This document shows, piece after piece, positions 35,236 to 45,021 of a stretch of DNA of 64,000 nt. The stretch covers positions 1 to 64,000 of the forward strand of contig CAJQSP010000030.1 of the NCBI GenBank assembly GCA_905614375.1. Direction: 5' to 3'. Source of the stretch: an uncultured Dehalococcoidales bacterium. GTDB taxonomy: Bacteria; Chloroflexota; Dehalococcoidia; UBA1151; UBA1328. The notes beneath the pieces were generated by a model. That model saw only the letters and a list, made by a program, of their open reading frames with translations, was not told the DNA's origin and made no database searches. The position numbers and the translations under genes are program-made. Position 1 is the stretch's first letter; each line of letters opens with the position of its first letter.

Positions 35236-35341
35236 TAGATCAATTAATGCTGGCGCACCGACCAATACAACGGTAATCTGCGTTCGCTTGCAATATTCAG
35301 AAAATAAATACGCACCATTAGTGATGCGGTCGAGGTTAAAC

Positions 35342-36997
35342 ATGGCAAAGCTCTCGGGTGGAGAAGCCCTCATAAAATCTTTGGTTCGTGAGGGAGTCGA
35401 AGTCATATTCGGTTTGCCGGGAGTTCAGATGTACGGAATCGTCGCTGCATTGCGAGATGAACCAAGCATCAAGTTCGTTGTAACTCGCAATGAAACTGCA
35501 ACGACCTATATGGCAGACGGATATGCCCGTACAACCGGTAAACCCGGGGTAGCGATGGTTGTGCCCGGCCCCGGCATCTACAACGCAGGTGGCGGACTTT
35601 CTACCGCGTTCTCTCGATCGTCTCCTGTTGTGCTAATTGCGGGTCAAATTCCACGGTCGACTATTGGCAAAAACTTTGGTGGGCTCCACGAAGTAAACGA
35701 CCAGAAGGAAATTACCAACCCGGTCACGAAGTGGCAAAAACTAGTAATTCGCCCCAAAGAGGTGCCTGAAAATATTCACGAAGCGTTCAAACAGGCACAA
35801 TCGGATCGACCTTCACCAGTTCACTTCGAGCTTCCGCCTGAGACTATGGTCGAACGGCAAGAGGTCGAACTTCTGGAGCCCGCAAAGATCGAACGTAAAG
35901 TTCCTGCCGATTCTGTTATCGAAAAGGCTGCAAAAGAGATCGCAGCCGCTCGCAAACCGGTTATTTACGCAGGTGGCGGAATCGCTCGATCTGACGCCGA
36001 AGCTGAACTCGTAGCTTTCGCCGAAGCTCACCAGATCGCAGTCCTAACATCTGCTGGTGGTAAAGGAACGATGTCAGAGCGACACGCTCTGGCGTTAGGT
36101 GGATCGCTTGGCCCAACGGGTCAACTGAAGGATTACATGGAGGATGCGGATCTTGTTATCGGAATCGGAACAAGATTTTCGATGCGCAATCAGGCAGCAG
36201 GCGAAGCTCGACTTATTCATGTTGATGTCGACCCTGAAATGATCGGTCACGTGCACCGGAACTCCCTCGGAGTAGTTGGTGACGTGAAGATATCACTACC
36301 AAAACTCAGCGCTGCGATAACTTCAGCCGGGGGCGGAACATGGAATTCTCCAGCAGCTGAAGTTGCCCAGATTCAAGAGAATCTCACTAACAGCGAAGAA
36401 GAGATCAACCAACCGCAAGAAGACTATCTTCGAGCGTTGCAAGAGGGTGCTCCCGACGATGCAATCATGATCTTCGGAATGACTCAACTTGGCTACTACT
36501 CACGTCCTCGGTGGATCACACAGAACCCGAAGTCGTACATCGATTCTGGATACTCGGGAAACCTTGGTTTTGCGTTTCCAACTGCATTGGGCGCCAAGGT
36601 TGGTAACCCCGACAAACCAGTTATTTGTGTTTCAGGTGACGGTGGTTTTATGTACAACTCGTCGGAGATTTCGACGGCTGTGAAGTACGGAATTAATCTT
36701 GTAACCGTGATTTACAACGACGGTCACTACGGAAACGTGGCACGCGACATGGATGACGATTTCGGCGGAACATATGAGACAGATTTCGTTAATCCTGACT
36801 TCGTAAAACTTGCCGAAGCTTATGGCGCTGTTGGTATCCGAGCAGAAGGTCCGCTCGACGTAAAAAACGTACTGCCGAAAGCACTAGCTATGAACAAGCC
36901 AGTGTTTATCGACGTGCCAGTCTCACGAGTGCCACGACCGAAGCAGTGGTCAGCACGTGCTCCATGGACTACTCCGCAGGACGGCCTGTTGGATTAG
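35342..36997 (+). CDS. ThDP-dependent acetolactate synthase/decarboxylase-like enzyme
   Basis: A 551-residue ThDP enzyme; ATG at 35342 is used because MAKLSGGEALIKSLV is the family N-terminus, and upstream sequence in the same frame is unlike it. The catalytic Glu51 sits in TRNETATTYMADGYAR; the ThDP/Mg motif is GDGGFMYNSSEISTAVKYG...IYNDG; the middle domain has YAGGGIARS and GIGTRFS. Only distantly like the paralog at 18032-19669, so a different 2-oxo acid is probable. A perfect 16-bp hairpin follows the stop. Confidence 0.92.
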   Translation: MAKLSGGEALIKSLVREGVEVIFGLPGVQMYGIVAALRDEPSIKFVVTRNETATTYMADGYARTTGKPGVAMVVPGPGIYNAGGGLSTAFSRSSPVVLIAGQIPRSTIGKNFGGLHEVNDQKEITNPVTKWQKLVIRPKEVPENIHEAFKQAQSDRPSPVHFELPPETMVERQEVELLEPAKIERKVPADSVIEKAAKEIAAARKPVIYAGGGIARSDAEAELVAFAEAHQIAVLTSAGGKGTMSERHALALGGSLGPTGQLKDYMEDADLVIGIGTRFSMRNQAAGEARLIHVDVDPEMIGHVHRNSLGVVGDVKISLPKLSAAITSAGGGTWNSPAAEVAQIQENLTNSEEEINQPQEDYLRALQEGAPDDAIMIFGMTQLGYYSRPRWITQNPKSYIDSGYSGNLGFAFPTALGAKVGNPDKPVICVSGDGGFMYNSSEISTAVKYGINLVTVIYNDGHYGNVARDMDDDFGGTYETDFVNPDFVKLAEAYGAVGIRAEGPLDVKNVLPKALAMNKPVFIDVPVSRVPRPKQWSARAPWTTPQDGLLD

Positions 36998-37008
36998 TAC
37001 TTGATGCT

Positions 37009-37053
37009 GGTGGTTAACCTGTAGTTATGTGGAATGGCTACAGGTTAACCACC
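37009..37053. terminator. Bidirectional hairpin between convergent genes
   Basis: GGTGGTTAACCTGTAG (37009-37024) and CTACAGGTTAACCACC (37038-37053) are exact inverted repeats of 16 bp around a 13-base loop, located between two convergent genes. There is no clear U tract, so either a factor-assisted or atypical bidirectional terminator is inferred. Confidence 0.6.
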
Positions 37054-37109
37054 CTCGGCTCTATAAATATCGGCTGACTTGACTGATCGTCATTGCGTCA
37101 TCATCGACT

Positions 37110-38081
37110 TTAAATTGCACCATGCTCGTGCGGTCTGAGAGCTGCTTCGATAGCGAAGTTGGCAGGGGTTGGAACTCCAAGCGTTTTGCCCATTTCTACG
37201 ACTCTTGCATTAAGGAGTCCGATTTCGATTGGGTTGCCAGCGATGAGGTCATGACCCATCGAACCGATAATGAAAGGCTCGCGTCCTTGAGTGGCTTTCA
37301 TTGTTGAATCGACCCTTGCGTCGGAAATAGCAATTCCATTCGCCCGTGCCACGGCTGCTACTTCAGAAAGCACCTGACGGTACATCTCGGTTGTGGTCTC
37401 TTGAGCAAAAATATCTCCGATGGGTTTGCGAGTGAGTGCTGTCATTCCGCTTAACGCACATATGAAGATAAATTTCATCCATAGAGCCAATTCGATATTC
37501 TCGTGCGCTTCGGCTGCTAGCCCTGCAGCAACACAGCGTTCGACGAGCGCGGATACTCGTTCCGAAGTCGGCCCTGAGGATTTCCGCGAGGCAGCCATTT
37601 CGCCAATGACTAGTGAACCAGGACCACCCGCTTGCTTCACAACTCCAGGTTCCGTTATCAATGCTGAAACCGTGACTGTACAACCGAGAACATGTTCAGA
37701 ACCGAATGCTTTGCTTAGGACAGGCTCGCTGTCGACGCCGTTTTGCATCGAGATGATCACAGTGCCATCGCCGACCATCCCACCAGAAGCCATTGCTTCA
37801 ATAGCGGCGTCGGTTCCCCAACTCTTCACCGCGAATATCACCAGATCGACTCTGTCCACGGTCGACATATCGTCTGTCGCAGCGCATTCGACTTCGAAAT
37901 CCCCGAGAAGTACTGACTGCAACTGAAGTCCGTTCTTGTTTATGGCGTCCAAGTGTGGGCCGCGTGCGATCATCGTCACCTGCGCTCCGGCTTTTGCTAA
38001 TGCTCCGCCGTAGTACGCTCCGGTGCCGCCTGCACCGACAACTGCCACTTTGAAATCGTTATTGTTCAACTGTTTTCTCAC
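37110..38081 (-). CDS. Ketopantoate reductase family protein (2-dehydropantoate 2-reductase)
   Basis: A 323-residue KPR/ApbA-family dehydrogenase. N-terminal NADP motif VAVVGAGGTGAYYGGALAKAG, catalytic Lys in FAVKSW near 90 and the second domain Lys in LWMKFIFICAL near 200, followed by GNPIEIGLLNARVVEMGKT, which carries the conserved Asn and Glu region. It could be the pantothenate enzyme PanE, but a second KPR-like gene occurs at 53295-54368 and both stand among catabolic genes, so I do not assign panE. Confidence 0.92.
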   Translation of the reverse strand: MRKQLNNNDFKVAVVGAGGTGAYYGGALAKAGAQVTMIARGPHLDAINKNGLQLQSVLLGDFEVECAATDDMSTVDRVDLVIFAVKSWGTDAAIEAMASGGMVGDGTVIISMQNGVDSEPVLSKAFGSEHVLGCTVTVSALITEPGVVKQAGGPGSLVIGEMAASRKSSGPTSERVSALVERCVAAGLAAEAHENIELALWMKFIFICALSGMTALTRKPIGDIFAQETTTEMYRQVLSEVAAVARANGIAISDARVDSTMKATQGREPFIIGSMGHDLIAGNPIEIGLLNARVVEMGKTLGVPTPANFAIEAALRPHEHGAI

Positions 38082-38152
38082 TTTTCGGTGTTGGGAAACG
38101 TTGGCTCATCACTACTAGCACCAATCTTAGAACACATGGGATAGCGAATGAA

Positions 38153-38639
38153 ATGCCAGTTGTCGATTCGACGACACCTCCCGCTGTTGTCGCTGATCAA
38201 TCCGGCTCCCCAGCGATTGGGTCGGCAGATGGAACGTTCATGGTGAGCGATGGTACTGAGGCTACTTTTACAGTGAATGAACAACTGTCTCGATTACCGT
38301 TGCCGAACGACTCGGTGCTCCGGACGAACGAGATCACGGGTGAGATTGATCTTTCTGGTGAATCTTCTTCACTCACTAGAAAGCGACGACTCAAAACGTG
38401 ACCGTTATGTGCGAGACCGATTGTTCTCGACCCAGTCGACCGCTACGATCAGCGTTACGGAGTTTCCTGATATCCCCGAACAATTCGCTGGTGGCGAGGC
38501 GTTTACTTCGACGGTAACCGGAACGGTCAACGTGAACGGAACTAACGCCGAAATCGAGTTCTCGATCGAATCTAGGCTTGATCCAGACCGACTTCGTGTT
38601 CTGGTAAAAGGAAATGTCACATGGTCAGTTTTTGCATGA
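38153..38639 (+). pseudogene. Frameshifted YceI-family gene
   Basis: Two overlapping frames together make a YceI-like (lipid-binding, periplasmic) domain. The first (from 38153) reads TEATFTVNEQLSRLPLPND...ITGEIDLSGESS; the second, in another frame from about 38370, reads HSLESDDSKRDRYVRDRLF and FPDIPEQFAGG...VTGTVNVNG. The characteristic LxxxKRDxxxR segment directly follows the GEI(D) strand in intact relatives, so the break near 38360-38375 is a frameshift or small deletion. No signal peptide is left. It is either a decayed gene or an assembly error. Confidence 0.7.
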
Positions 38640-38792
38640 CGGCTCCGAAAAGCAACTTCTTTGTTGTGAAAGATGACGTTCACGTTGAAGTCTTGGTATC
38701 GGTTGTTCCAAAATAGGTGATCCTCTGAACTTGTACTGAACTCGTCAGCTATGTCGAGGGTATTTTCATGATTTGCGACTACTATTGAATAC

Positions 38793-40628
38793 ATGTCGCA
38801 AGATCACGTCCGAAATTTCTGCATCATCGCCCACATCGATCACGGCAAGTCGACGCTTGCCGATCGGCTGATCGAACTAACAGGGGCCGTGTCAGAACGA
38901 AAAATGACCGCACAGCACCTCGATACGATGGAATTAGAGCAGGAACGCGGTATAACCATCAAAGCTCAGGCGGTTCGCCTTGAATACCAAGCAAATGACG
39001 GTATTAAGTATCAGTTCAATTTAATCGACACCCCAGGTCACGTCGACTTCGCTTACGAAGTATCGCGGTCTCTCGCCGCTTGTGAAGGCGCAGTGTTATT
39101 GGTCGATGCAACTCAGGGTATTCAGGCCCAGACGATAGCAAACGTGTATCTGGCGCTTGAGAACGATCTGGAGATAATACCGGTTCTCAATAAACTCGAT
39201 ATGCCAGCTGCGCAGCCTGAACGTGTAATGACCGAGCTAGAGCAAACATTCGGTTATGGCGAAGACGAGGTTCTAAAAATCTCGGCGAAAACCGGAGACG
39301 GCGTAGCAGAGTTGCTGGAACAGATTGTCAATCGAATAACTCCTCCGATAGGTCAGGTTGGAGACAAGTTCCGCGCCCTTATATTTGATTCTAAATACGA
39401 CCAGTTCAAAGGCGTGATCGCCTATGTTCGTGCAATGCACGGGTCGCTCAAATCTTCTGATCGCGTAAAACTTATGGGAACTGGTGTTGAGGCCGAGGTT
39501 CTTGAAACAGGTTTCTTCAGCCCCGTCTTAGAAAAAACCAACGGTCTTGAAACCGGCGAAGTCGGATACGTAGCTACAGGTCTGAAAGATGTGAAGGCCG
39601 TACGTGTAGGCGACACGATGACGGTATCGACAGATCCTGCCAACGAAGCTCTTCCGGGCTACGCTCCTCAGAGTCCGATGGTGTTCACCGGGATATTCCC
39701 CACCGAGGGCGAAGACTATCCTGAACTCCGTGATGCACTCGATAAATTGCAGCTTAACGACGCTGCGCTCGTGTTCGAGCCTGAATCTTCGTCTGCTCTC
39801 GGATTCGGATTCCGCTGTGGTTTCCTAGGCTTACTGCACATGGACATCGTGCAGGAGCGACTTGAACGGGAATACGGGCTCGGTTTGATCGCTACTGCGC
39901 CAAGCGTCAGTTACGAAGTCTTGCTTAAGAGCGGTGATTCGATCACGATCGACAACCCGTCGAAACTCCCAGATCACAACAACCTTGCCGACATTCTTGA
40001 ACCATGGGTGAATATCACCATTGTCACGCCGGGGCGTTACATTGGCAACATGATGGAATTGGTTACGAACAAGCGTGGTGAGTACAAGAAGATGGAGTAC
40101 CTTGAGCCCGCGTCAAATGACGCCGATGGTGGCACATTACGCGACGCTAGAGTTCTGCTCGAATACGATATTCCGCTTTCAGAGATACTCGTTGATTTTC
40201 ACGACAAACTGAAGTCCGGTACACAGGGCTATGCGTCGCTGGATTACACGAAAATCGACAACCGATCGGCTGATCTGGTGAAGTTAGACGTTCTCGTAAA
40301 TCACGAACCGGTAGACGCACTTTCGATGATTACTCACCGAGACAATGCTGCTCCGTTTGGGCGTGCCTTAACCTCTAAGTTGAAGGACCTTATTCCTCGA
40401 CAGATGTTCGCTGTGCCGATTCAGGCTGCTATCGGTGGGAAGATAGTCGCTCGTACTAACGTGAAACCGCTCCGTAAGAACGTGTTGGCGAAGTGTTATG
40501 GAGGTGATATAACTCGTAAACGTAAACTGCTTGAACAGCAAAAAAAAGGCAAAAAACGCCGAATGAAGATGGTCGGTTCAATCGAAGTACCGCAAGAAGC
40601 GTTTATGGCAGTTCTGACACTCGACTAA
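38793..40628 (+). CDS. lepA: Elongation factor 4 (LepA)
   Basis: A 611-residue translational GTPase. G1 [10 protein letters not shown] at about residues 11-20, G3 [15 protein letters not shown]4 NKLDMPAA, and the LepA-specific C-terminal domain with [30 protein letters not shown] (quoted in part) that contacts the ribosome. The ARTNV/YGGD block is diagnostic against EF-G and TypA. Length is typical. It follows the broken YceI gene and precedes an MFS transporter by 33 bases. Confidence 0.98.
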   Translation: MSQDHVRNFCIIAHIDHGKSTLADRLIELTGAVSERKMTAQHLDTMELEQERGITIKAQAVRLEYQANDGIKYQFNLIDTPGHVDFAYEVSRSLAACEGAVLLVDATQGIQAQTIANVYLALENDLEIIPVLNKLDMPAAQPERVMTELEQTFGYGEDEVLKISAKTGDGVAELLEQIVNRITPPIGQVGDKFRALIFDSKYDQFKGVIAYVRAMHGSLKSSDRVKLMGTGVEAEVLETGFFSPVLEKTNGLETGEVGYVATGLKDVKAVRVGDTMTVSTDPANEALPGYAPQSPMVFTGIFPTEGEDYPELRDALDKLQLNDAALVFEPESSSALGFGFRCGFLGLLHMDIVQERLEREYGLGLIATAPSVSYEVLLKSGDSITIDNPSKLPDHNNLADILEPWVNITIVTPGRYIGNMMELVTNKRGEYKKMEYLEPASNDADGGTLRDARVLLEYDIPLSEILVDFHDKLKSGTQGYASLDYTKIDNRSADLVKLDVLVNHEPVDALSMITHRDNAAPFGRALTSKLKDLIPRQMFAVPIQAAIGGKIVARTNVKPLRKNVLAKCYGGDITRKRKLLEQQKKGKKRRMKMVGSIEVPQEAFMAVLTLD

Positions 40629-40661
40629 TCGCGGGAGTGTGCTCAGAATGACGGGCAAATT

Positions 40662-41903
40662 ATGATCTTTAGCCCAACGACATCGACATTTTCTCGCCCA
40701 AGCGGTCCCCTTGCTGCCTTCGTATTCCCGAAGTTCCGGAGAATCTGGTTGGCTTCGGTCATATTCTCTCTTGGTAACTGGGGGGAGCGTCTGGCGACCG
40801 GCTGGGTAGTTCTCCACGAAACTGATGATGTTTTTCTGGCGGCCGCAACCTTCGCCGTACGTCAGGCACCGCAACTAATTTTTGCGCCGATCGGTGGAGC
40901 CATCGCCGATAGATTTCCGCGCGGGAAAATTGTTCTTTTAGTTGGCATTTACAAAGCACTAATCCTTACATCGCTCGCGATAATCGCAGCGAACGGGCTT
41001 GAACCACTGTGGCTGGTTTTTTTGATCCTTGGATTTTCGGGAGTAGGGCAATCGTTCGAGTTGCCAGCGGTGCAAGGCATGGTTACTAGCTCGGTACCAA
41101 AAGCATTTCGGATGAACGCTGTAGCTGTTCAATCAACCGGAATGCGTGCAGTCGGCGCACTCGGAGCGTTGGCAGCCGGATTTGCTATCAGCTCGCTTGG
41201 TGTTCCGGTCACCTTCTTAGCATCGGGGAGCACGTTCGTATTAGGAGGTGCCCTCGCGCTATTTGCCAATAGAGGACTTCAGACTCGATCAACTGCGAAA
41301 ACTGAATCGGTTGTACGAGATGTTTTTGATGGCCTGAAATTGATGTCGACACTACCGATTGTGAGAATGATTCTGATCACCGCCGTTCTGGTCGAAATAT
41401 TCGGATTCGCCTATGGTGCTGTCATGCCCGCAGTTGCGAAGAACGCATTGAACGTCGATTCAGAAGGACTGGGAACTCTCACCATGATGGCGGGAGTTGG
41501 ATCGGTGATTGGATCGATATTCCTGATGGCTCTCGGCAATTTCCGCCGCAAGGGCTTGTTGCTAATTGGTATTGCGATTGCCTACGGAACTTTCTTGGCT
41601 ACATTCTCGGCACCTGGCTCATATGCAGCCGCATTGGTGCTGATTATGGGAGTCGGTGCATCAGCTGCGGCGTTCGATGCGATGCAGTGGACACTGCTTC
41701 AACTTAATGTTCCAGACGAAATGCGCGGACGTGCCGTTGGCGCTTGGGTGTTCGCTATCGGGTTTGGCTGGATCGGACATCTTGGAATGGGAGCTGTCGG
41801 TGAAGCTGTTGGCGTTCAGACAGCTCTCGGGGGTGCCGGTATTATCGTGGTGATAACTGGTATTGCGGTGTATTTGTTCTCACCATCGTTGAGACGAATC
41901 TAG
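40662..41903 (+). CDS. MFS transporter (EntS/TMEM-like exporter family)
   Basis: A 413-residue membrane protein with about 11-12 hydrophobic segments. The loop between helices 2 and 3 reads GAIADRFPRGK, matching the MFS motif A (GxxaDrxGrr). The later segments (QSTGMRAVGALGALAAG, MRGRAVGAW) match the drug/siderophore exporter-like MFS_3 group. Substrate unknown. The stop lies 11 bases from that of galU on the other strand. Confidence 0.9.
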   Translation: MIFSPTTSTFSRPSGPLAAFVFPKFRRIWLASVIFSLGNWGERLATGWVVLHETDDVFLAAATFAVRQAPQLIFAPIGGAIADRFPRGKIVLLVGIYKALILTSLAIIAANGLEPLWLVFLILGFSGVGQSFELPAVQGMVTSSVPKAFRMNAVAVQSTGMRAVGALGALAAGFAISSLGVPVTFLASGSTFVLGGALALFANRGLQTRSTAKTESVVRDVFDGLKLMSTLPIVRMILITAVLVEIFGFAYGAVMPAVAKNALNVDSEGLGTLTMMAGVGSVIGSIFLMALGNFRRKGLLLIGIAIAYGTFLATFSAPGSYAAALVLIMGVGASAAAFDAMQWTLLQLNVPDEMRGRAVGAWVFAIGFGWIGHLGMGAVGEAVGVQTALGGAGIIVVITGIAVYLFSPSLRRI

Positions 41904-41914
41904 CGATCCTGTCG

Positions 41915-42805
41915 TTAGTCGGAAAGTGCTTGTTTTACGATTTTGGCAAGTTCAGGATCTTGTTTGGCGACGTGAATAGCCGCCTGAAGCATTCCGCCGG
42001 GGTTGCCTGTATCGGCATGGAATCCGCGAATTTCTCTGGCGTGGATCTGACTGTTACCGAGTAGTGAAGCGATAGCGTCGGTTATCTGTACTTCACCACC
42101 GGCACCTTCATGTTCCTCTGAGAGATAGTCAAACACAGCGTTATCGAGTAGATAGCGGGCAACAATAGCTAGATTGCTCGGAGTGTCTTTTAACGCAGGT
42201 TTCTCGACTAGAACATCGACTTCGTGGACACCGCCTCCAACAGATTTGCCACCGACGACGCCCTTGGTTTGAATAATATCGTCAGCTGCTTCACTCACAG
42301 CGATCACCGAGCCGCCGTACTTTCGATACACCTGCATAAGCTGCTCGGTAGCTGAAACATCATTGATGATGAAATCGTCGGGGAATATCGTTACGAACGG
42401 CTCACCGTTGCAGAATTCACGTGCCTGCAATATGGCATGGCCGGGACCTTTTGGATCGTGCTGGTAAACAGTCGTCACGTTCACAAGGGAAGCAATCTCT
42501 AATTGCTTTTCTAATAACTCGTCACATCCTCGTGACTTGAGTTCACGTCCAAGTACTTCTTGTTTGCCGAAGTACTCGGCTACCGATTCCATGCCCGGCG
42601 ACATGACGATGGCTATGTCGATCACACCAGCTTCGGCCGCTTCACGAACGGCGTAGTCGATTACCGGGACGTTCAGAACAGGAAGTAACGGCTTTGGCAC
42701 TGTGCGGGTTGCAGGAAGGAACCGAGTTCCAAGCCCCCCGACCGGAATGACCGCTTTGGTTATTGATGGATATTTACTCGAAAGATCTTGTGACTGATTG
42801 GACAT
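41915..42805 (-). CDS. galU: UTP-glucose-1-phosphate uridylyltransferase
   Basis: A 296-residue nucleotidyltransferase making UDP-glucose from UTP and glucose 1-phosphate. The N-terminal IPVGGLGTRFLPATRTVPK-type signature, with the P-K-P-L-L-P-V segment directly after, is clear, as are HDPKGPGHAILQAR, IFPDDFI, VEKPA and FHADTGNPGGMLQAA. Length and order match bacterial GalU. It is transcribed away from the SRP RNA gene. Confidence 0.96.
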   Translation of the reverse strand: MSNQSQDLSSKYPSITKAVIPVGGLGTRFLPATRTVPKPLLPVLNVPVIDYAVREAAEAGVIDIAIVMSPGMESVAEYFGKQEVLGRELKSRGCDELLEKQLEIASLVNVTTVYQHDPKGPGHAILQAREFCNGEPFVTIFPDDFIINDVSATEQLMQVYRKYGGSVIAVSEAADDIIQTKGVVGGKSVGGGVHEVDVLVEKPALKDTPSNLAIVARYLLDNAVFDYLSEEHEGAGGEVQITDAIASLLGNSQIHAREIRGFHADTGNPGGMLQAAIHVAKQDPELAKIVKQALSD

Positions 42806-42888
42806 ATTGAGATTCTATCGGGAATCGCAGCCGTTTTCGTGTTGGATTTTAGCGACTATTCGTCGGGTGGGTAGTACGATTAACTTGA

Positions 42889-43158
42889 TCGTGCTAGGTG
42901 GGGCGCTAGCGGTGCCCTGTACTCGTAATCCGCTTTAGCGAGACTGAATGCTCTGTCGAGATTGTTCGCATGTGGCCTCTGGTGTCAGTATTTCGATATT
43001 GAGAATCTGGTCCTGCGCGGCGAGACCTCGTGAACTCCGTCAGGACCGGAAGGTAGCAGCGGTAAGCGATAAATCTCGGGTGCCGTGGGAATGCCGGGTT
43101 TGAGTCGGTATTGACATTTATGTTCCAAGCACCAACCGATACGGAGATGCACGGTCAT
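42889..43158 (+). ncRNA. ffs: Large-type signal recognition particle RNA (with Alu domain)
   Basis: The 5' part GTGCTAGGTGGGG...GCTAGCGGTGCCCTGTA is the conserved Alu-domain block known from the Bacillus SRP RNA. The S domain core CGTCAGGACCGGAAGGTAGC with GAACTCC before it lies at 43034-43060. The 3' part ends GAGATGCACGGTC. The ends pair as GATCGTGC (42889-42896) with GCACGGTC (43149-43156), eight bp with one G-U. A T6 run at 43161-43166 probably ends transcription. The total of about 268 nt matches the large bacterial type. Confidence 0.93.
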
Positions 43159-43238
43159 AATTTTTTGCACTGCATGCCATAAGATGTGTCATGGCTCAGT
43201 CGATGGTTGGCGATAAGAATCCTGGGTTGGAATAGCCT

Positions 43239-44102
43239 GTGTCTGCACAACGGCTGGGTCAGCATTTTCTCGAAGATACAGATGTGATTAACTCGATCAT
43301 CGCCGCCGCTGATCTGAGCAGCGTTGATACGGTCGTCGAAGTCGGTCCAGGTCGGGGTGCTCTTACCGGCCATCTCGTTGAGCAAGCAGGCCGTGTTCTT
43401 CTTCTAGAGTTTGATGAAAAGCTTGCCGACCGTCTAGCCCAGAAGTACGAATCTGCGGAAAACGTGCGTGTGTTGAACGTTGACGCCAGAGATTTCGGTT
43501 CAGATGTTGATCCATGGACGCGAGATGGCGACTACAAAGTAGTTGCAAATCTTCCGTATTATGCTGCAAACCCGATCACTCGGAACTTCCTAGAATCTAC
43601 ACGCCAGCCAACCTCTATGGTTATCATGATTCAACGTGAGGTTGCCGACGATATGTCAGCGAAACCGGGTGACATGAGCCTGCTTTCATTGGCGATTCAG
43701 ATCTACTCGACTACGGAACACATCGTTGAAGCGCCGCCAGAGTGCTTCAAACCGCCTCCAAAAGTTCATTCCACTGTAATCAAACTGACACCGACGAAAA
43801 AAACTCAGATTAGTTTTGAATCAGAGGATGATTTCTTTAAACTGGCGCGGAGCGGGTTTAAAAGTCCTCGAAAACAACTTCATAACTCGTTGTCAGACGG
43901 TCTGTTTATTCCTTTGAAGGATGCACGAGCTTTAGTCGAGAAAACTGGATTTGAATCTTCACGACGTCCTTCAACTCTTTCGCTTTCCGACTGGCAAATT
44001 CTTTACGATGTGTGGGTAGAAGCCGGACGACCGCTTCAGGTCAAAGGATCGGTTCGACGAAAACGACAGAATCATGAAGACCACCCAAACCGAACAGTGT
44101 AG
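43239..44102 (+). CDS. rsmA: 16S rRNA adenine(1518/1519) N6-dimethyltransferase
   Basis: A 287-residue RsmA/KsgA. RLGQHFLED at the N-terminus, SAM motif I VVEVGPGRGALTGHL, acidic loop LEFDEKLADRL, and the target-adenine motif NLPYYAANPI are all present; the C-terminal domain contains FKPPPKVHSTVI. It starts with GTG at 43239. It dimethylates two adjacent adenines near the 3' end of 16S rRNA. It overlaps or lies next to ispE, a common arrangement. Confidence 0.97.
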   Translation: MSAQRLGQHFLEDTDVINSIIAAADLSSVDTVVEVGPGRGALTGHLVEQAGRVLLLEFDEKLADRLAQKYESAENVRVLNVDARDFGSDVDPWTRDGDYKVVANLPYYAANPITRNFLESTRQPTSMVIMIQREVADDMSAKPGDMSLLSLAIQIYSTTEHIVEAPPECFKPPPKVHSTVIKLTPTKKTQISFESEDDFFKLARSGFKSPRKQLHNSLSDGLFIPLKDARALVEKTGFESSRRPSTLSLSDWQILYDVWVEAGRPLQVKGSVRRKRQNHEDHPNRTV

Positions 44103-44124
44103 TTCGGGTACTAACGAGCCTTCA

Positions 44125-45021
44125 ATGAGTAATCAGATTTCATTTACAGAAAAAGCATTCGCCAAGGTCAACCTCACTCTAGAGATTCTCGGACGGCGCC
44201 GTGACGGTTTTCACAACCTTGCCTCCGTCATGCAGACCGTAGATCTGTTCGACACTATCGAATTCTCCGAGTCTAATAGAGTGAACGTTATTTGTGACGA
44301 CGACGAAATCGCTCCCGAGATAAACCTCGCTTCAAAGGCTGCTTCTGTTCTTCAACAGCAAGTTGGAATTACGAATGGCGCGACGATAACCATCAAGAAG
44401 AACATTCCGGTTTCGGCTGGCCTTGGCGGCGGATCGTCTGATGCGGCTGCTGCCTTAAGAGGTTTGAATAAGCTTTGGAATCTTGGGCTTTCTTTGGATG
44501 AACTTACTGAGATCGGGGCCGAAATCGGTTCGGACGTCCCGTTCCTGGTACGCGGGGGTACGGCATTAGTTCAAGGTAGGGGAGAGGATGTAACTCCGAT
44601 CAACCCCGCCGCAGTACCAAAATTTCTGATTTTGACTCCTGAAGTTGTTCTAGAACATTCGACTGCTAAGACAGCGTCGGTTTTCTCTCACGTGAAGGAA
44701 TCGATGTTCACCCGTGGAAACCTCACTCACAAACTTGCGGCTCGAATACGAGCGGCTGGTGACTGCCCACCCGAGTTCTTTTTTAACCAGTTCGGAACTA
44801 TTACTGAAGAACTCTTTCCCGGCTGGAACAAGGATCGAGACCTGATCATGTCGTTTGGCGCACGAGACGTGATGCTATGTGGCGCTGGTCCTTCGATGTT
44901 TACGATTCCGTCATCCAAAGAACTCGGCACAGCGTGGCATCTGTTGCTATCGACAGTTCATCGTAAGCGTTCGTTCTTGGTTGGCCCTGCGATTGCCATT
45001 TCCGAAGGGACGGCAGCGTAG
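44125..45021 (+). CDS. ispE: 4-diphosphocytidyl-2-C-methyl-D-erythritol kinase
   Basis: A 298-residue GHMP kinase of the MEP isoprenoid pathway. KAFAKVNLTLEILGRRRDGFH is the N-terminal substrate region (partly quoted), and the ATP loop is PVSAGLGGGSSDAAAALRG near residue 95. The GAGPSMF motif 3 lies near 255. I start at ATG 44125; an in-frame ATG at 44074 would overlap rsmA by 29 bases and add 17 unlike residues. The stop codon is directly followed by the next ATG. Confidence 0.95.
   Translation: MSNQISFTEKAFAKVNLTLEILGRRRDGFHNLASVMQTVDLFDTIEFSESNRVNVICDDDEIAPEINLASKAASVLQQQVGITNGATITIKKNIPVSAGLGGGSSDAAAALRGLNKLWNLGLSLDELTEIGAEIGSDVPFLVRGGTALVQGRGEDVTPINPAAVPKFLILTPEVVLEHSTAKTASVFSHVKESMFTRGNLTHKLAARIRAAGDCPPEFFFNQFGTITEELFPGWNKDRDLIMSFGARDVMLCGAGPSMFTIPSSKELGTAWHLLLSTVHRKRSFLVGPAIAISEGTAA

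Noticed and set aside
37110..38081. Assigning panE to the KPR-like genes
   Set aside because: Two divergent KPR-like genes sit in catabolic surroundings without panB/panC, so function cannot be fixed.
38405..38794. Minus-strand 129-codon frame
   Set aside because: It is antisense to the broken YceI gene, whose protein features are clear on the plus strand.
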